Shown: positions 42,354 to 51,819 of the stretch, piece by piece
How positions within the stretch are numbered: position 1 is the first letter of the stretch
Layout of the letters: each line of letters opens with the position of its first letter
Source of the DNA: CAZAQK01 sp964535825
Lineage (GTDB): Bacteria > Pseudomonadota > Alphaproteobacteria > Rickettsiales > SXRF01
DNA length: 64,000 nt
Assembly: GCA_964535825.1 (NCBI GenBank)
Contig: CAZHUC010000003.1
Span: 62,001-126,000, forward strand
Direction: 5' to 3'
Translations under genes and position numbers: made by a program
The notes under the pieces: model-generated
Databases searched by the model: none
What the model saw: the letters and a program-made list of their open reading frames with translations, nothing else
What the model was told of the DNA's origin: nothing

Positions 42354-43802
42354 ATGAAACTCCAGAACCTCATCGATGGTAAGTTGGTCGCGCCTGTATC
42401 GGGCGCGTATTTCGATACGTTCGAACCAGCGGTGGGCAAGCCATATGCACAAGTGCCGGATTCTGATGCAAAAGATTTAGACATCGCCGTAGCTGCAGCA
42501 AAGAAAGCCTTTCCGGCATGGCGTGATACGCCGCCAGAAGTGCGGGCAGGGATGCTGGAAAAACTGGCTGACCTCATGGAAGCAAAGAAAGATGAGTTCA
42601 TTCGCGCTGAAAGCGTGGATACCGGAAAACCCTTGTGGCTTGCCGCTTCAGTGGATGTGCCGCGCGGTATCGCGAATTTGCGTGTGTTCGCGGATGCGGC
42701 GCGCCAGTTCGGTGGCCAGCAGTTCGAGAAGCCGGATTCAAAGACCTATACACTGAGGCAGCCCATTGGCGTGGTGTCCATTATATCGCCGTGGAATCTG
42801 CCGCTGTTATTGTTCACATGGAAACTTGCACCAGCAGTGGCTGCGGGTAACTGCGTGATCGCTAAACCGAGCGAAGTAACCCCTATGACCGCATACATGC
42901 TGTCGCAGCTGGTAAACGAGGCAGGTTTCCCGCCGGGCGTTATCAATATCGTGCATGGCAAGGGTGCTAAAATTGGCGCGGCCATCACCGCGCATCCAGA
43001 CATTCCGGCGATTTCTTTCACCGGTGGCACGCAAACCGGAATCACCATTTATTCCGGTGCAGCGAAGATGCTCAAAAAAGTCTCGCTGGAGCTGGGTGGC
43101 AAGAATCCAACCATCGTGTTCAATGATGCGGATATGCAAAAGACCGTGCCGGAGACCATGCGTGCGGCATTCGCCAATCAGGGGCAGGTGTGTCTGTGCG
43201 GTTCGCGTTTGTTCATCCAGCGCAGCGTTTACGAAAAATTCAAAGAGCATTTCGTTGCTGGCGTGAAGATGAATAATGTCGGTGATCCACTGGCAGAAGG
43301 CACAAAGCTTGGTGCTACGGTCTCCAAAGAGCATATGGAAAAGGTCTTGGGGTACATCGACCTTGCCAAACAGGAAGGTGGCAAGATACTCACCGGTGGC
43401 AAACAGGCGCAGGTCGCTGGCCGCTGCGAGAATGGTTATTTCATTGAACCTACGGTGATAGAAGGATTGCCGCACACCTGCCGCACCAATCAGGAAGAGA
43501 TATTCGGGCCGGTCGTTACGCTCATGCCATTTGACACAGAAGAAGAAGTACTCGCCATGGCAAATTCCACACAATATGGCCTTGCTGCCTCAGTCTGGAC
43601 GCAGGATAAGGAGCGCGCTGCGCGCATGGCCGAGAAACTTCAGTCAGGCATCGTCTGGCTGAACTCGTGGAATCTGCGTGATCTGGAAGCACCGTTCGGC
43701 GGTGTGAAGAAGTCCGGCGTTGGCCGCGAAGGTAAATGGCGCGCCATGGAATTCTTTACTGATGAAAAAACCATAACCATGCCAAAAGGTGAAGCCGCAT
43801 GA
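42354..43802 (+). CDS. 2-aminomuconate 6-semialdehyde dehydrogenase
   Basis: NAD-dependent oxidation of 2-aminomuconate semialdehyde to 2-aminomuconate. An ALDH of 482 residues with SLELGGKNP (general base Glu), the nucleophilic Cys in FANQGQVCLCGSRLF, and SEVTPMTAY and EIFGPVVT motifs, closest in style to hydroxymuconic/aminomuconic semialdehyde dehydrogenases. Starts directly after the SDR stop codon and overlaps the next gene by 4 bases. Confidence 0.92.
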   Translation: MKLQNLIDGKLVAPVSGAYFDTFEPAVGKPYAQVPDSDAKDLDIAVAAAKKAFPAWRDTPPEVRAGMLEKLADLMEAKKDEFIRAESVDTGKPLWLAASVDVPRGIANLRVFADAARQFGGQQFEKPDSKTYTLRQPIGVVSIISPWNLPLLLFTWKLAPAVAAGNCVIAKPSEVTPMTAYMLSQLVNEAGFPPGVINIVHGKGAKIGAAITAHPDIPAISFTGGTQTGITIYSGAAKMLKKVSLELGGKNPTIVFNDADMQKTVPETMRAAFANQGQVCLCGSRLFIQRSVYEKFKEHFVAGVKMNNVGDPLAEGTKLGATVSKEHMEKVLGYIDLAKQEGGKILTGGKQAQVAGRCENGYFIEPTVIEGLPHTCRTNQEEIFGPVVTLMPFDTEEEVLAMANSTQYGLAASVWTQDKERAARMAEKLQSGIVWLNSWNLRDLEAPFGGVKKSGVGREGKWRAMEFFTDEKTITMPKGEAA

Positions 43803-44221
43803 CCTCTACCGCACACAACTCAAACAAAGCACCAGAACCGGTTGGCGCATACCCGCATGCGCGCAAGGTGGGCAATCTGCTGTTCCTCTCAGGTGTTGGC
43901 CCGCGCAAAAAAGGAAGCAAGGATATCCCCGGTGTAACGCTGGATGCTAACCGTAATATCATAGCCTATGACATTGAAGCGCAGTGCCACAGTGTATTTG
44001 CCAATGTGAAAGATATTCTGGAGGCCAGCGGTGCTAAGTGGGAAGACCTTGTGGATGTGACGGTATACCTCACCAACATGAAGGCGGACTTCCCGATCTA
44101 TAACAAACTCTGGGCCGAGTATTTCAAAGTAAACCCGCCATGCCGCACCACACTGGAAATAGGCGCACTGCCTACGCCTATCGCCATTGAACTTAAGTGC
44201 ATCGCAGCACTGAAGGAGTGA
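43799..44221 (+). CDS. RidA-family 2-aminomuconate deaminase
   Basis: A 140-residue RidA/YjgF trimer-type protein: APEPVGAYPHARKVGNLLFLSGVGPR, then LTNMKADFPIYNKLWAEYF and PCRTTLEIGALPTPIAIELKCIAAL. Members in nitrobenzoate and kynurenine operons (AmnD/NbaF type) hydrolyse 2-aminomuconate to 4-oxalocrotonate and ammonia. The overlap with the dehydrogenase gene (ATGA) supports the same step order. Confidence 0.88.
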   Translation: MTSTAHNSNKAPEPVGAYPHARKVGNLLFLSGVGPRKKGSKDIPGVTLDANRNIIAYDIEAQCHSVFANVKDILEASGAKWEDLVDVTVYLTNMKADFPIYNKLWAEYFKVNPPCRTTLEIGALPTPIAIELKCIAALKE

Positions 44222-44224
44222 CCC

Positions 44225-44740
44225 ATGCTTCCCCCAATTAATTTACAGAAATGGATCGAAGAGAATAAAGAAAGCCTGAAGCCACCAGTATGCAATAAGC
44301 AGGTATATACGGTGGGTGACTTCATCATCATGGTGGTGGGCGGGCCTAACACGCGTAAGGATTATCATGATGATCCGGGCGAAGAGTTCTTCTATCAGCT
44401 CAAGGGCGATATGTGCCTTAAGCTGATGGAAAATGGCAAGCCGCGTGATGTTATCATCAAGGAAGGCGAGATATTCCTGCTGCCGTCGCATGTCTATCAC
44501 TCACCGCAGCGTTTCGAGAATACGGTAGGGCTTGTGATCGAGCGCAAACGCGCAGAAGGCGAGCTGGATGGCTTCCTCTGGTTCTGTGATTCATGCCACA
44601 GCAAGTTACATTCAGAATATGTGCCGCTAAAAAGCATCGTGCAGGACCTGCCGCCGCTCTTTAAGCGCTTCTGGGATAGTGCAGAACATCGCACCTGTAA
44701 GAGCTGCGGGCATGTGCTGCAGCCGCCGGAGAAAAAATAG
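44225..44740 (+). CDS. 3-hydroxyanthranilate 3,4-dioxygenase
   Basis: Ring-cleaving Fe(II) cupin producing 2-amino-3-carboxymuconate semialdehyde. The 171-residue protein has the first cupin motif GGPNTRKDYHDDPGEEFFYQL with His and Glu ligands, and PSHVYHSPQRFENTVGLVIERKR. Its tail carries two Cys pairs, CDSCH and CKSCGH, forming the rubredoxin-like second iron site found in bacterial HAO enzymes. Confidence 0.95.
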   Translation: MLPPINLQKWIEENKESLKPPVCNKQVYTVGDFIIMVVGGPNTRKDYHDDPGEEFFYQLKGDMCLKLMENGKPRDVIIKEGEIFLLPSHVYHSPQRFENTVGLVIERKRAEGELDGFLWFCDSCHSKLHSEYVPLKSIVQDLPPLFKRFWDSAEHRTCKSCGHVLQPPEKK

Positions 44741-44743
44741 CCC

Positions 44744-45898
44744 ATGGAAAAATGGGACGTACATACACATAGCACGCTTTCTCCTGATACCTTTGAGGCA
44801 TTGGCGAAATTCTCGCATTATGCCGATTTCATTCGTGTGCGTGCGCACGCCACCAAACCATGCTGCGCCGAGATGGTGAACCATAAAGGGGAAGTGCAGC
44901 GCACCATTGAACATAACGCGTATGATGGCGAGGCCCGCGCGGGCGAATGCAAGAAACATGGTGTCACCATGCAGGTGCTGTCTCCGACGCCGATGATGAT
45001 CCCTGATTATGTTGATAACATGGCGGATGCCGCCGAGATCTGCCGTATATTGAATGACGACAACGCCGCGATGGTTGCCAGATTCCCCAACCAATTCACC
45101 GCGCTGGGCGCACTTCCCATGATGGATGCGCCACTTGCCATCAAAGAGCTGGAGCGCATAAAAGAACTCGGCATGCATGGGGTTGAGATCAATTCCAACA
45201 TCAATGGCCTCGACCTTGATGATGCACGGTTTTTCCCCATTTTTGAGGCGGCCTCAGCGCTGAATATGGGCGTGTTCCTGCATCCGTGGGGTGGGTTCAT
45301 GTCTCCCACGGAGGCGCGCCTGCAAAAGCGGATGAATGCGAATCGCAACTGGCGGCCGTGGCTTATCGCCATGGGTATGGAAACCGCACTGGCCTTTGAT
45401 GCGCTGCGCTCAGGCAGTGTGCATGAGCGCCTGCCGAAACTGCGCGTGCTTTATGCGCATGGCGGTGGCGTATTTCCGGCGCTGCTTGGCCGGTTGGCAC
45501 ATGGCGCGTATTGCCGCCCGGATCTGTTCAAGGATGCATCACAAAAAACGCCACAGGATACTGTGCATGATTGCGGCGTCTATACCGATTCTCTGACGCA
45601 TGATCCATTCGTGCTTGGGATGCTGGTGGATGTGCTCGGGGCAGGGCGCATTGCTATGGGGTCGGATTATCCTTATCCGCTGGGCGAGGTCGATCCGTTT
45701 ACAGCCAAGAAGATATATCCCGGCCATATGATCGAGCATCTGCCGGAGAATGATGCCGCGCAGGATGCTGCATGGAAGCATTTTGGCTGGCTTCCTCGTG
45801 ATAATGTGGATGGAAAACGCAATTTGCCATGTGTATCGGTCGCGCAGAAACAGCGTATGCTCTCAGGCACCGCGAAGGAGTGGTTGGCGTGGAACTGA
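44744..45898 (+). CDS. 2-amino-3-carboxymuconate-6-semialdehyde decarboxylase
   Basis: Zn-dependent decarboxylase of the amidohydrolase superfamily that diverts the unstable dioxygenase product away from quinolinate. Metal motif WDVHTHSTL near residue 4-11, then LGALPMMDAPLAIKELERIKELGMHGVEINSNI, FLHPWGG, YAHGGGVFPALLGRLAHG and the metal Asp in MGSDYPYPLGE. At 384 residues it is about 45 longer than well-known ACMSD proteins, mostly at the C-terminus (after WKHFGWLP). Confidence 0.92.
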   Translation: MEKWDVHTHSTLSPDTFEALAKFSHYADFIRVRAHATKPCCAEMVNHKGEVQRTIEHNAYDGEARAGECKKHGVTMQVLSPTPMMIPDYVDNMADAAEICRILNDDNAAMVARFPNQFTALGALPMMDAPLAIKELERIKELGMHGVEINSNINGLDLDDARFFPIFEAASALNMGVFLHPWGGFMSPTEARLQKRMNANRNWRPWLIAMGMETALAFDALRSGSVHERLPKLRVLYAHGGGVFPALLGRLAHGAYCRPDLFKDASQKTPQDTVHDCGVYTDSLTHDPFVLGMLVDVLGAGRIAMGSDYPYPLGEVDPFTAKKIYPGHMIEHLPENDAAQDAAWKHFGWLPRDNVDGKRNLPCVSVAQKQRMLSGTAKEWLAWN

Positions 45899-46647
45899 TA
45901 CTGGGCACACAGCATATAAAGTTAGGTAAGGCGTATGATATTTCTGTGCCGGTGCAGTTTGGTGCTGGCCTTGCGGAATTCGGTGCGCCACCCGCCGAGA
46001 AACATGCCTATAAAGCAGGGGATTTTACCGGAGACGTGCATGCAGGCGGCAGTTGCAACTGCGATTACATTACCTTCTCGCCACACCTGCATGGCACACA
46101 TACGGAGTCTGTCGGGCATATCGTGCAGGAAAAAGTGATGGTGCATGATGTGCTGAAAGACGCATTCATCAAAGCACAGCTTGTTTCAATTGCACCACAA
46201 GCAGCGCAGGGTTGCGGTGAAAGCTACGCACCTGACCTGCGGCCGGATGATCTGGTGATAACTAAGGTGGCCTTGGCTAAGGCGGGGACTTTCGCGGAGG
46301 CACTCATAATTCGCACGGGCTGGCAGCATGGTAGCAAGCCTGCGTTCTTCACTATGCAGGCGATGGAATATATCGTGCAGCAGGGCGTGCAGCATGTGCT
46401 GGTGGATATGCCTTCCATTGACCGGTTGGATGATGAGGGAAAACTCACGAACCACCATATTTTCTGGGAGTTACCGCAGGGTAGCCATTCACTGGCAGGA
46501 AAAGTGCCTTCCCGTAAAACAGTGACAGAATTGATCCGTGTTAAGGAGGCCATCACTGATGGCCATTATATGTTAAACCTGCAAGTGGCAGCGTTTGAAA
46601 GTGACGCCGCGCCTAGCCGACCAATTTTGTATGAGATACTGAAATGA
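45889..46647 (+). CDS. Kynurenine formamidase, cyclase-family variant
   Basis: Expected to hydrolyse N-formylkynurenine. The 252-residue protein belongs to the metal-dependent cyclase/KynB superfamily, but the signature HxGTHxDxPxH of KynB is LHGTHTESVGH here, with Leu, Glu and Val at three key positions. A subgroup with GTHTE..GH exists in other bacteria. The operon position makes formamidase activity likely. The start is GTG 45889 with AAGGAG eight bases upstream, overlapping the decarboxylase gene by 10 bases; an upstream ATG at 45829 would overlap by 70. Confidence 0.83.
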   Translation: MELILGTQHIKLGKAYDISVPVQFGAGLAEFGAPPAEKHAYKAGDFTGDVHAGGSCNCDYITFSPHLHGTHTESVGHIVQEKVMVHDVLKDAFIKAQLVSIAPQAAQGCGESYAPDLRPDDLVITKVALAKAGTFAEALIIRTGWQHGSKPAFFTMQAMEYIVQQGVQHVLVDMPSIDRLDDEGKLTNHHIFWELPQGSHSLAGKVPSRKTVTELIRVKEAITDGHYMLNLQVAAFESDAAPSRPILYEILK

Positions 46648-47915
46648 CTTACCGTACCGACAAGAACTTTGCTGCCGAAATGGATGCTGCGGATGTACTC
46701 GCTAACTGGCGTGATGAATTTTACATTCCAAAGACCAAAGATGGCAAAGAGTGCATCTATCTGTGTGGTAACTCGCTGGGGCTGCAGCCACGGCGCGTAG
46801 AAAAAGCGGTGCAGCAGGAGCTGACAGACTGGCAGAACCTTGGTGTGGAAGGGCACTTTCACGCAAAACACCCGTGGATGCCGTATCACGAATTTTTAAC
46901 GGATAAACTGGCCAAACTCGTGGGCGCGAAGCCCATCGAAGTGGTGGCGATGAATAGCCTTACGGTGAATCTGCATCTGCTGATGGTATCATTCTACCGG
47001 CCAACTAAAACCCGCCATAAAATTATCATCGAAGGTGGTGCGTTCCCCTCTGACCAGTATGCGGTGGCATCACAGATTAAATTCCACGGGTTTGACCCAA
47101 AAACATCACTCATTGAGCTAAAACCACGTGCCGGTGAGCGTGCACTGCGTAGTGATGATATTGAAGCTGTCATTGAAAAAGAAGGGGATGCTGTAGCACT
47201 CATCATGCTTGGCGGCGTGAATTATTACACCGGCCAGTTGTTTGACATGCAGCGCATCACCAAGGCAGGCCACAAAAAAGGCTGCATCGTTGGGTTTGAC
47301 CTTGCGCATGCTGCCGGCAACGTGCCGCTGAAACTCCATGACTGGGAAGTGGATTTTGCCTGCTGGTGCTCTTACAAATACCTGAATTCTGGACCGGGTG
47401 CGCTGGCGGGTGCGTTCGTGCATGAGCGTCACGCCACCGCAGAGCTGCCAAAATTCGCTGGCTGGTGGGGGCATGATAAAAAAACACGCTTCAAGATGGG
47501 GTCTGATTTTCATGTGACCGCCGGGGCAGAAGGCTGGCAGCTTTCTAACCCGCCGATTCTCTCGCTGGCTGCGGTGCGCGCATCGCTGGAGATATTCGAG
47601 GAAGTGGGCATGGAAGCATTGCGTGCCAAGAGCCTGAAACTCACGGACTACCTGCAATTCCTGCTGGATAGCATGAAGAGTGATGCTTTCACAGTCATGA
47701 CCCCGCGTGATGAAAAAGAACGCGGCTGCCAGATATCCATTCTCATGCATAAGAATGGTCGTGCGGTATTTGATAAACTGACTGACGCCGGTGTTATCTG
47801 TGACTGGCGCGAGCCGGATTGTATCCGTGTGGCACCCGTGCCGCTGTATAATACGTTCGGTGATGTATATCGTTTTGTATCTCTGATAGCTGCTGAACTG
47901 GGAGTGACCTTATGA
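46644..47915 (+). CDS. kynU: Kynureninase
   Basis: PLP enzyme splitting 3-hydroxykynurenine to 3-hydroxyanthranilate and alanine. 423 residues. The PLP Lys lies in FACWCSYKYLNSGPGALAGAFVHE; GNSLGLQPRRVEKAVQQEL, GFDLAHAAGN and the C-terminal DWREPDCIRVAPVPLYNTF complete the family pattern. ATGA overlap with the preceding gene and also with the next. Confidence 0.96.
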   Translation: MTYRTDKNFAAEMDAADVLANWRDEFYIPKTKDGKECIYLCGNSLGLQPRRVEKAVQQELTDWQNLGVEGHFHAKHPWMPYHEFLTDKLAKLVGAKPIEVVAMNSLTVNLHLLMVSFYRPTKTRHKIIIEGGAFPSDQYAVASQIKFHGFDPKTSLIELKPRAGERALRSDDIEAVIEKEGDAVALIMLGGVNYYTGQLFDMQRITKAGHKKGCIVGFDLAHAAGNVPLKLHDWEVDFACWCSYKYLNSGPGALAGAFVHERHATAELPKFAGWWGHDKKTRFKMGSDFHVTAGAEGWQLSNPPILSLAAVRASLEIFEEVGMEALRAKSLKLTDYLQFLLDSMKSDAFTVMTPRDEKERGCQISILMHKNGRAVFDKLTDAGVICDWREPDCIRVAPVPLYNTFGDVYRFVSLIAAELGVTL

Positions 47916-49249
47916 AAAAAGACCATGTACATGTCATCGGTGGCGGGTTGGTTGGTGCACTGACCAGTATCTTTCTGGCAAAACGCGGATTCAAAGTATC
48001 GCTGCTGGAGCGCAGAGGTGATATGCGCAAAGAAGTGGTGGAGGCAGGGCGCTCGATCAATCTTGTACTTACCTCACGCGGCATTAAAGCGCTCAGTGCC
48101 GTAGGGCTTACCGATGAGGCGATGAAACTGGCGATTCCCGTGCGCGGGCGCATGCTGCATGACGTGAAGGGCGCAACCACCTTTGTGTCTTACGGTCAAA
48201 AGGATGATGAGGTGATCTATTCCATCTCTCGTGGAGAACTCAATAAGTTGCTGCTCATCAAGGCAGGCGAGCATGCAAATGTTGAGCTTACATTTAATAG
48301 CGGTCTTGCGCAGGTGGATATAGAAACCGGCACATACCAGTTCACCGGCGGGAAAGAAGTAAAGGCCGGTGTGGTGCTTGCGACAGACGGTGCGTGGTCG
48401 GTCGCGCGTAAGGCTATGCTGGAGAAGGTTATGAACTTCAATTACTCGCAGACCTTCGAAGCACATGGCTATAAAGAGCTTAACATTCCGGCAGGCCCTT
48501 CCGGTGAATACCTGATAGAAAAACACGCGCTACATATCTGGCCGAGGGAATCTTTCATGTTGATGGCGCTGCCGAATCTGGGTGGCAGCTTCACGGTTAC
48601 GCTGTATCTGGCATATGAAGGTAAGAATAGTTTTGCTGAACTCACCACGCCGCAGGCCGTGGAAGCCTTCTTTGAGAAATATTTTCCGGATGCCAAAAAG
48701 ATCATGCCCACACTGGCAGAAGATTTCTTCCGCAACCCAACTGGGGCGTTGGCCACCATACGCTGCGCGCCTTGGCATGTGGAAGACAAACTGATGTTAC
48801 TGGGTGATGCCGCGCACGCCATTGTGCCGTTCTTCGGGCAGGGCATGAATTGCGGCTTTGAGGATTGCACCAAGCTGGGTGAGTTATTGGATTCGGAATC
48901 AAACTGGAAAACACTGTTCGAGAAGCTGGAAGCAGACCGCAAACCCAACGCTGATGCCATTGGTACGCTGGCAGTGAAGAATTTTGTCGAGATGCGTGAT
49001 ACAGTGGCTGACCCTAAATTCCAGCTTAAAAAGCAGATCGGGTTTGAACTGGAAAAACGCTATCCGGGTAAATTCATTCCGCGTTATGCGATGGTGGTGT
49101 TCCACCCCGAGATTTCCTATGCCGAGGCATACAGACGTGGGCAGGAGCAGGAGATCATACTGGATGCATTGACGGCAGGTATCAGCGATGTCTCGCAGGT
49201 AGACTGGAAAAAAGCTGATCAGCTGATGAAAGAAGGCAAGGCGGCCTGA
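47912..49249 (+). CDS. kmo: Kynurenine 3-monooxygenase
   Basis: FAD- and NADPH-dependent hydroxylase of kynurenine, 445 residues. The N-terminal HVIGGGLVGALTSIFLAKRGFKVSLLE binds FAD; AGRSINLVLTSRGIKAL and LLGDAAHAIVPFFGQGMNCGFEDC are KMO hallmarks, as is the C-terminal KFIPRYAMVVFHPEISYAEAYRRGQEQ. It is the last gene of the operon and faces the PstS-like gene with one base between their stop codons, so the two transcripts must overlap. Confidence 0.96.
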   Translation: MKKDHVHVIGGGLVGALTSIFLAKRGFKVSLLERRGDMRKEVVEAGRSINLVLTSRGIKALSAVGLTDEAMKLAIPVRGRMLHDVKGATTFVSYGQKDDEVIYSISRGELNKLLLIKAGEHANVELTFNSGLAQVDIETGTYQFTGGKEVKAGVVLATDGAWSVARKAMLEKVMNFNYSQTFEAHGYKELNIPAGPSGEYLIEKHALHIWPRESFMLMALPNLGGSFTVTLYLAYEGKNSFAELTTPQAVEAFFEKYFPDAKKIMPTLAEDFFRNPTGALATIRCAPWHVEDKLMLLGDAAHAIVPFFGQGMNCGFEDCTKLGELLDSESNWKTLFEKLEADRKPNADAIGTLAVKNFVEMRDTVADPKFQLKKQIGFELEKRYPGKFIPRYAMVVFHPEISYAEAYRRGQEQEIILDALTAGISDVSQVDWKKADQLMKEGKAA

Positions 49250-49250
49250 G

Positions 49251-50285
49251 CTATTTCAGGGCGGCTATACGCTCGCGTAATTTTTCCCGTTCTGCTTCCG
49301 GCATGGGTATCAGCCCCTGGCGCGACATATAACCATCCGAGCCCATTGCGCCTTCAAGCGTGACTTCACGTGTGAATTCGCGCAGGCCGGGTATCTTGTC
49401 GAAATGCGCGTTCTTTACATAAATAAAGAGAGGGCGTGACAGTTTGTATTTGCCTTCCGCGATATTATCGAAACTTGGTACGACGCCATCAACGGTCAGG
49501 GACTGCACCAGCCCTGCATTTTCCTCCACGAAGCTGTAGCCTAATATACCCAGCGCATCAGCGTTGAGTTCGAGTTTGCGGATAATGATATTGTCATCCT
49601 CGCCGGCCTCTACGAACGCGCCATCTTCGCGCACCATGTGGCAGGTTTTGGCGCGCAGCTTACTATCGGGATAGGCGGCCTTGAATTCCGGCAGATCCTT
49701 GCAGGCCTCTTCGAACGCAAGCTCTACGAAGGCATCACGCGTTCCGGATGTTGGAGGTGGGCCATATACAGTGATGGGTTGTTTTGGTAAGGATGGAGAA
49801 ATATCGCTCCAGAATTTATGCGGGTTATCAACGAGCTTGCCACCTTTAGGTATTTGCTTGCCAAGAGCAAGGAATAACTGGGTGCGCGAGATATTGAACG
49901 GTTTAGCCTTCTTGCCAGCGGCGATCACGATGCCGTCATAGCCGATGGGAATTTCCGTGATCTCGGTAACACCGTGCTCAGCACAGGTCTTGATCTCGGA
50001 TTCGGTGATGGCACGGGAAGCATTATTGATATCGGGTGTTTTTTCATCGACGCCGGAACAGAACATCTTGAAGCCGCCGCCCGTGCCGATGGATTCTACA
50101 ATAGGGGTTTTGAATTTTGTACCACGGCCGAACTGTTCGGCGGCAACGGTGATGAAGGGATATACGGTGGATGAGCCGACAATACGTATCTGGTCGCGTG
50201 CGAAGGCAGGGGAAGCCGCTGTGGCCAGCAGCATGAAGCCAAGCAATGTACGCTTAGAGCGGAGCGGGTGTGTCGGTTGTGGCAT
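49251..50285 (-). CDS. PstS-like phosphate-binding periplasmic protein
   Basis: A 344-residue secreted solute-binding protein. A signal peptide (about residues 10-29, ending SPAFA) is followed by IRIVGSSTVYPFITVAAEQF, SIGTGGGFKMFCSG, NNASRAI, GYDGIVIA and PPTSGTRDAFVELAF, the phosphate-binding loops of PstS/SphX. No pstCAB or phoU is present. The start codon lies 32 bases inside the efflux outer-membrane gene, so it appears to be the tail of that operon. Such PstS paralogues can serve roles other than uptake. Confidence 0.88.
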   Translation of the reverse strand: MPQPTHPLRSKRTLLGFMLLATAASPAFARDQIRIVGSSTVYPFITVAAEQFGRGTKFKTPIVESIGTGGGFKMFCSGVDEKTPDINNASRAITESEIKTCAEHGVTEITEIPIGYDGIVIAAGKKAKPFNISRTQLFLALGKQIPKGGKLVDNPHKFWSDISPSLPKQPITVYGPPPTSGTRDAFVELAFEEACKDLPEFKAAYPDSKLRAKTCHMVREDGAFVEAGEDDNIIIRKLELNADALGILGYSFVEENAGLVQSLTVDGVVPSFDNIAEGKYKLSRPLFIYVKNAHFDKIPGLREFTREVTLEGAMGSDGYMSRQGLIPMPEAEREKLRERIAALK

Positions 50286-51819
50286 CTGGTGTCTCCTCGG
50301 CTTCTGGCGGTTGGACAGGTGCGGGTTCTTCTATAGCAGCCTCAGCAGGTTCTGCCATAGCAGCTTTTTGTGGGAAATCCCAGCCGCCGCCTAAGGCACG
50401 GATGAGGGAAATGGTGGCGGCATAACGTGCCCCATGCGAGCGGATAGCACCGCGGCGAGTATTCATCGCAAGGGCTTCGTATTCCAGAGAGTCAGCAAGG
50501 CTCAGGTCGCCATTCTCATAACGAACACGGGCGATACCGGAAGAGCGCATCGAGGCATCCGCGGCGATACGTTGCTGGGTGGTTTCTTCAGCCAGCAGGC
50601 GAATGGCAGCGAGGCTATCTTCTACTTCCTTGAAGGCATTGAGCACTTGTCCACGATATTCGGCCACGCTTTCTTCACGCTCTGCAAAGAGCTGCTTGGT
50701 GGTGAAGAAGATACGGCCACCTTCGAACACAGGCTGGGTGACCACATCACCCATACCCGGGCCTATGGCCCATGTGCGATTCGACCATTTGAATATATCG
50801 CCTAAGGATTGTGATTCATAGCCGCCGACCGCGGTGAGTACGATGCGTGGGAACATGGCGGCACGCGCCATGCCAATGCGGCGGTTGTTCGCTTCCATCT
50901 TGCGGATAGCAGCTGCAATATCCGGTCTGCGCGCCAGGAGATTAGCAGGGATACCGGCTGGAATAGACGGAGGGTTCTTATCCGCCAGCGGGAATTCTTC
51001 GAAATGGTAGCTGGATGGTATCTTGCCCAGCAGTACAGCCATTGAATTCTCAAGTTCTGCACGGTTGCGATCCAGCGCCGCTGTTTCTGATTTTGCTATA
51101 GCAAAATCAGCTTCTGCGCGTGCCAGCTCAAGGTCGCTGGTTTCACTAAGTTCGAATAAATGCTTTGCAACGCGCAGAGATTCCTCCTTGGCGGCAAGCA
51201 CGCGTTTTTGGAACTGGCGTTCTGCATCAAGGGTGCGTAGAGAGAAATAAAGCTGTGCCACATCGGCCTGCAATGAGACCAGCACGGCATTATACAGTGC
51301 ATCGGTGGCTTCTGCGTTCAGCTCTGCCACGCGGTATGCACCGGTAAGCCTGCCGAACAGGTCGAGCTCGTATGACATGATGCCATGCGCGCGGTATGAC
51401 GTTTGCGGTTTGGTGACCTGACCGGGAGCAAGGTTAGGTGAGCCACTGGAGAATTTCTCACGTTTAGGGCTGAAACCTGCATCGATCGATGGGAACAACT
51501 CAGCTAACGCAATATTCGATTCTTGTCTTGCCTGCACCACACGCTCAGCCGCGATGGCCAGATTGGTATTTGTAAGCAATGCTTCCTGCTGGAGCTGGTT
51601 CAGTACTTCATCATCAAAGATACGCCACCATTCCCCGCGAGATACAGTATCAGCCGGAGCAGCGGTCTCCCATAAAGATGGGTCAACAGCTTCATCTGCC
51701 GTGGGAGCTTCTTTGAAGTTATCCGGCAGGTCGAAACTGGGCGGCGTGAAGTCCGGTGACAGGTCACAACCTGTAAGCGCTGTGGTAAGTGCGATAATGC
51801 CAAGCCATTTATTATTCAT
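50254..51819 (-). CDS. RND efflux outer-membrane lipoprotein, NodT/OprM type
   Basis: The TolC-like channel of the efflux system, 521 residues. The lipobox LTGC gives the acylated N-terminal Cys after a short signal peptide (MNNKWLGIIALTTALTGC). Two OEP repeats are recognised by LQQEALLTNTNLAIAAERVVQARQE and LLARRPDIAAAIRKMEANNRRIGMARAAMFPRI. The C-terminus is extended by a Pro/Glu/Thr-rich tail (EEPAPVQPPEAEETP). Start ATG 51819 overlaps the pump gene by 8 bases; the longer frame places 19 residues before the signal peptide. Confidence 0.93.
   Translation of the reverse strand: MNNKWLGIIALTTALTGCDLSPDFTPPSFDLPDNFKEAPTADEAVDPSLWETAAPADTVSRGEWWRIFDDEVLNQLQQEALLTNTNLAIAAERVVQARQESNIALAELFPSIDAGFSPKREKFSSGSPNLAPGQVTKPQTSYRAHGIMSYELDLFGRLTGAYRVAELNAEATDALYNAVLVSLQADVAQLYFSLRTLDAERQFQKRVLAAKEESLRVAKHLFELSETSDLELARAEADFAIAKSETAALDRNRAELENSMAVLLGKIPSSYHFEEFPLADKNPPSIPAGIPANLLARRPDIAAAIRKMEANNRRIGMARAAMFPRIVLTAVGGYESQSLGDIFKWSNRTWAIGPGMGDVVTQPVFEGGRIFFTTKQLFAEREESVAEYRGQVLNAFKEVEDSLAAIRLLAEETTQQRIAADASMRSSGIARVRYENGDLSLADSLEYEALAMNTRRGAIRSHGARYAATISLIRALGGGWDFPQKAAMAEPAEAAIEEPAPVQPPEAEETPDATTDTPAPL

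Noticed and set aside
41493..42452. 319-residue minus-strand ORF opposite the SDR gene, and a similar one at 42807-43574 opposite the aldehyde dehydrogenase
   Set aside because: Both are antisense shadows of strongly recognised operon genes, with Cys/His/Arg-rich unlikely composition.
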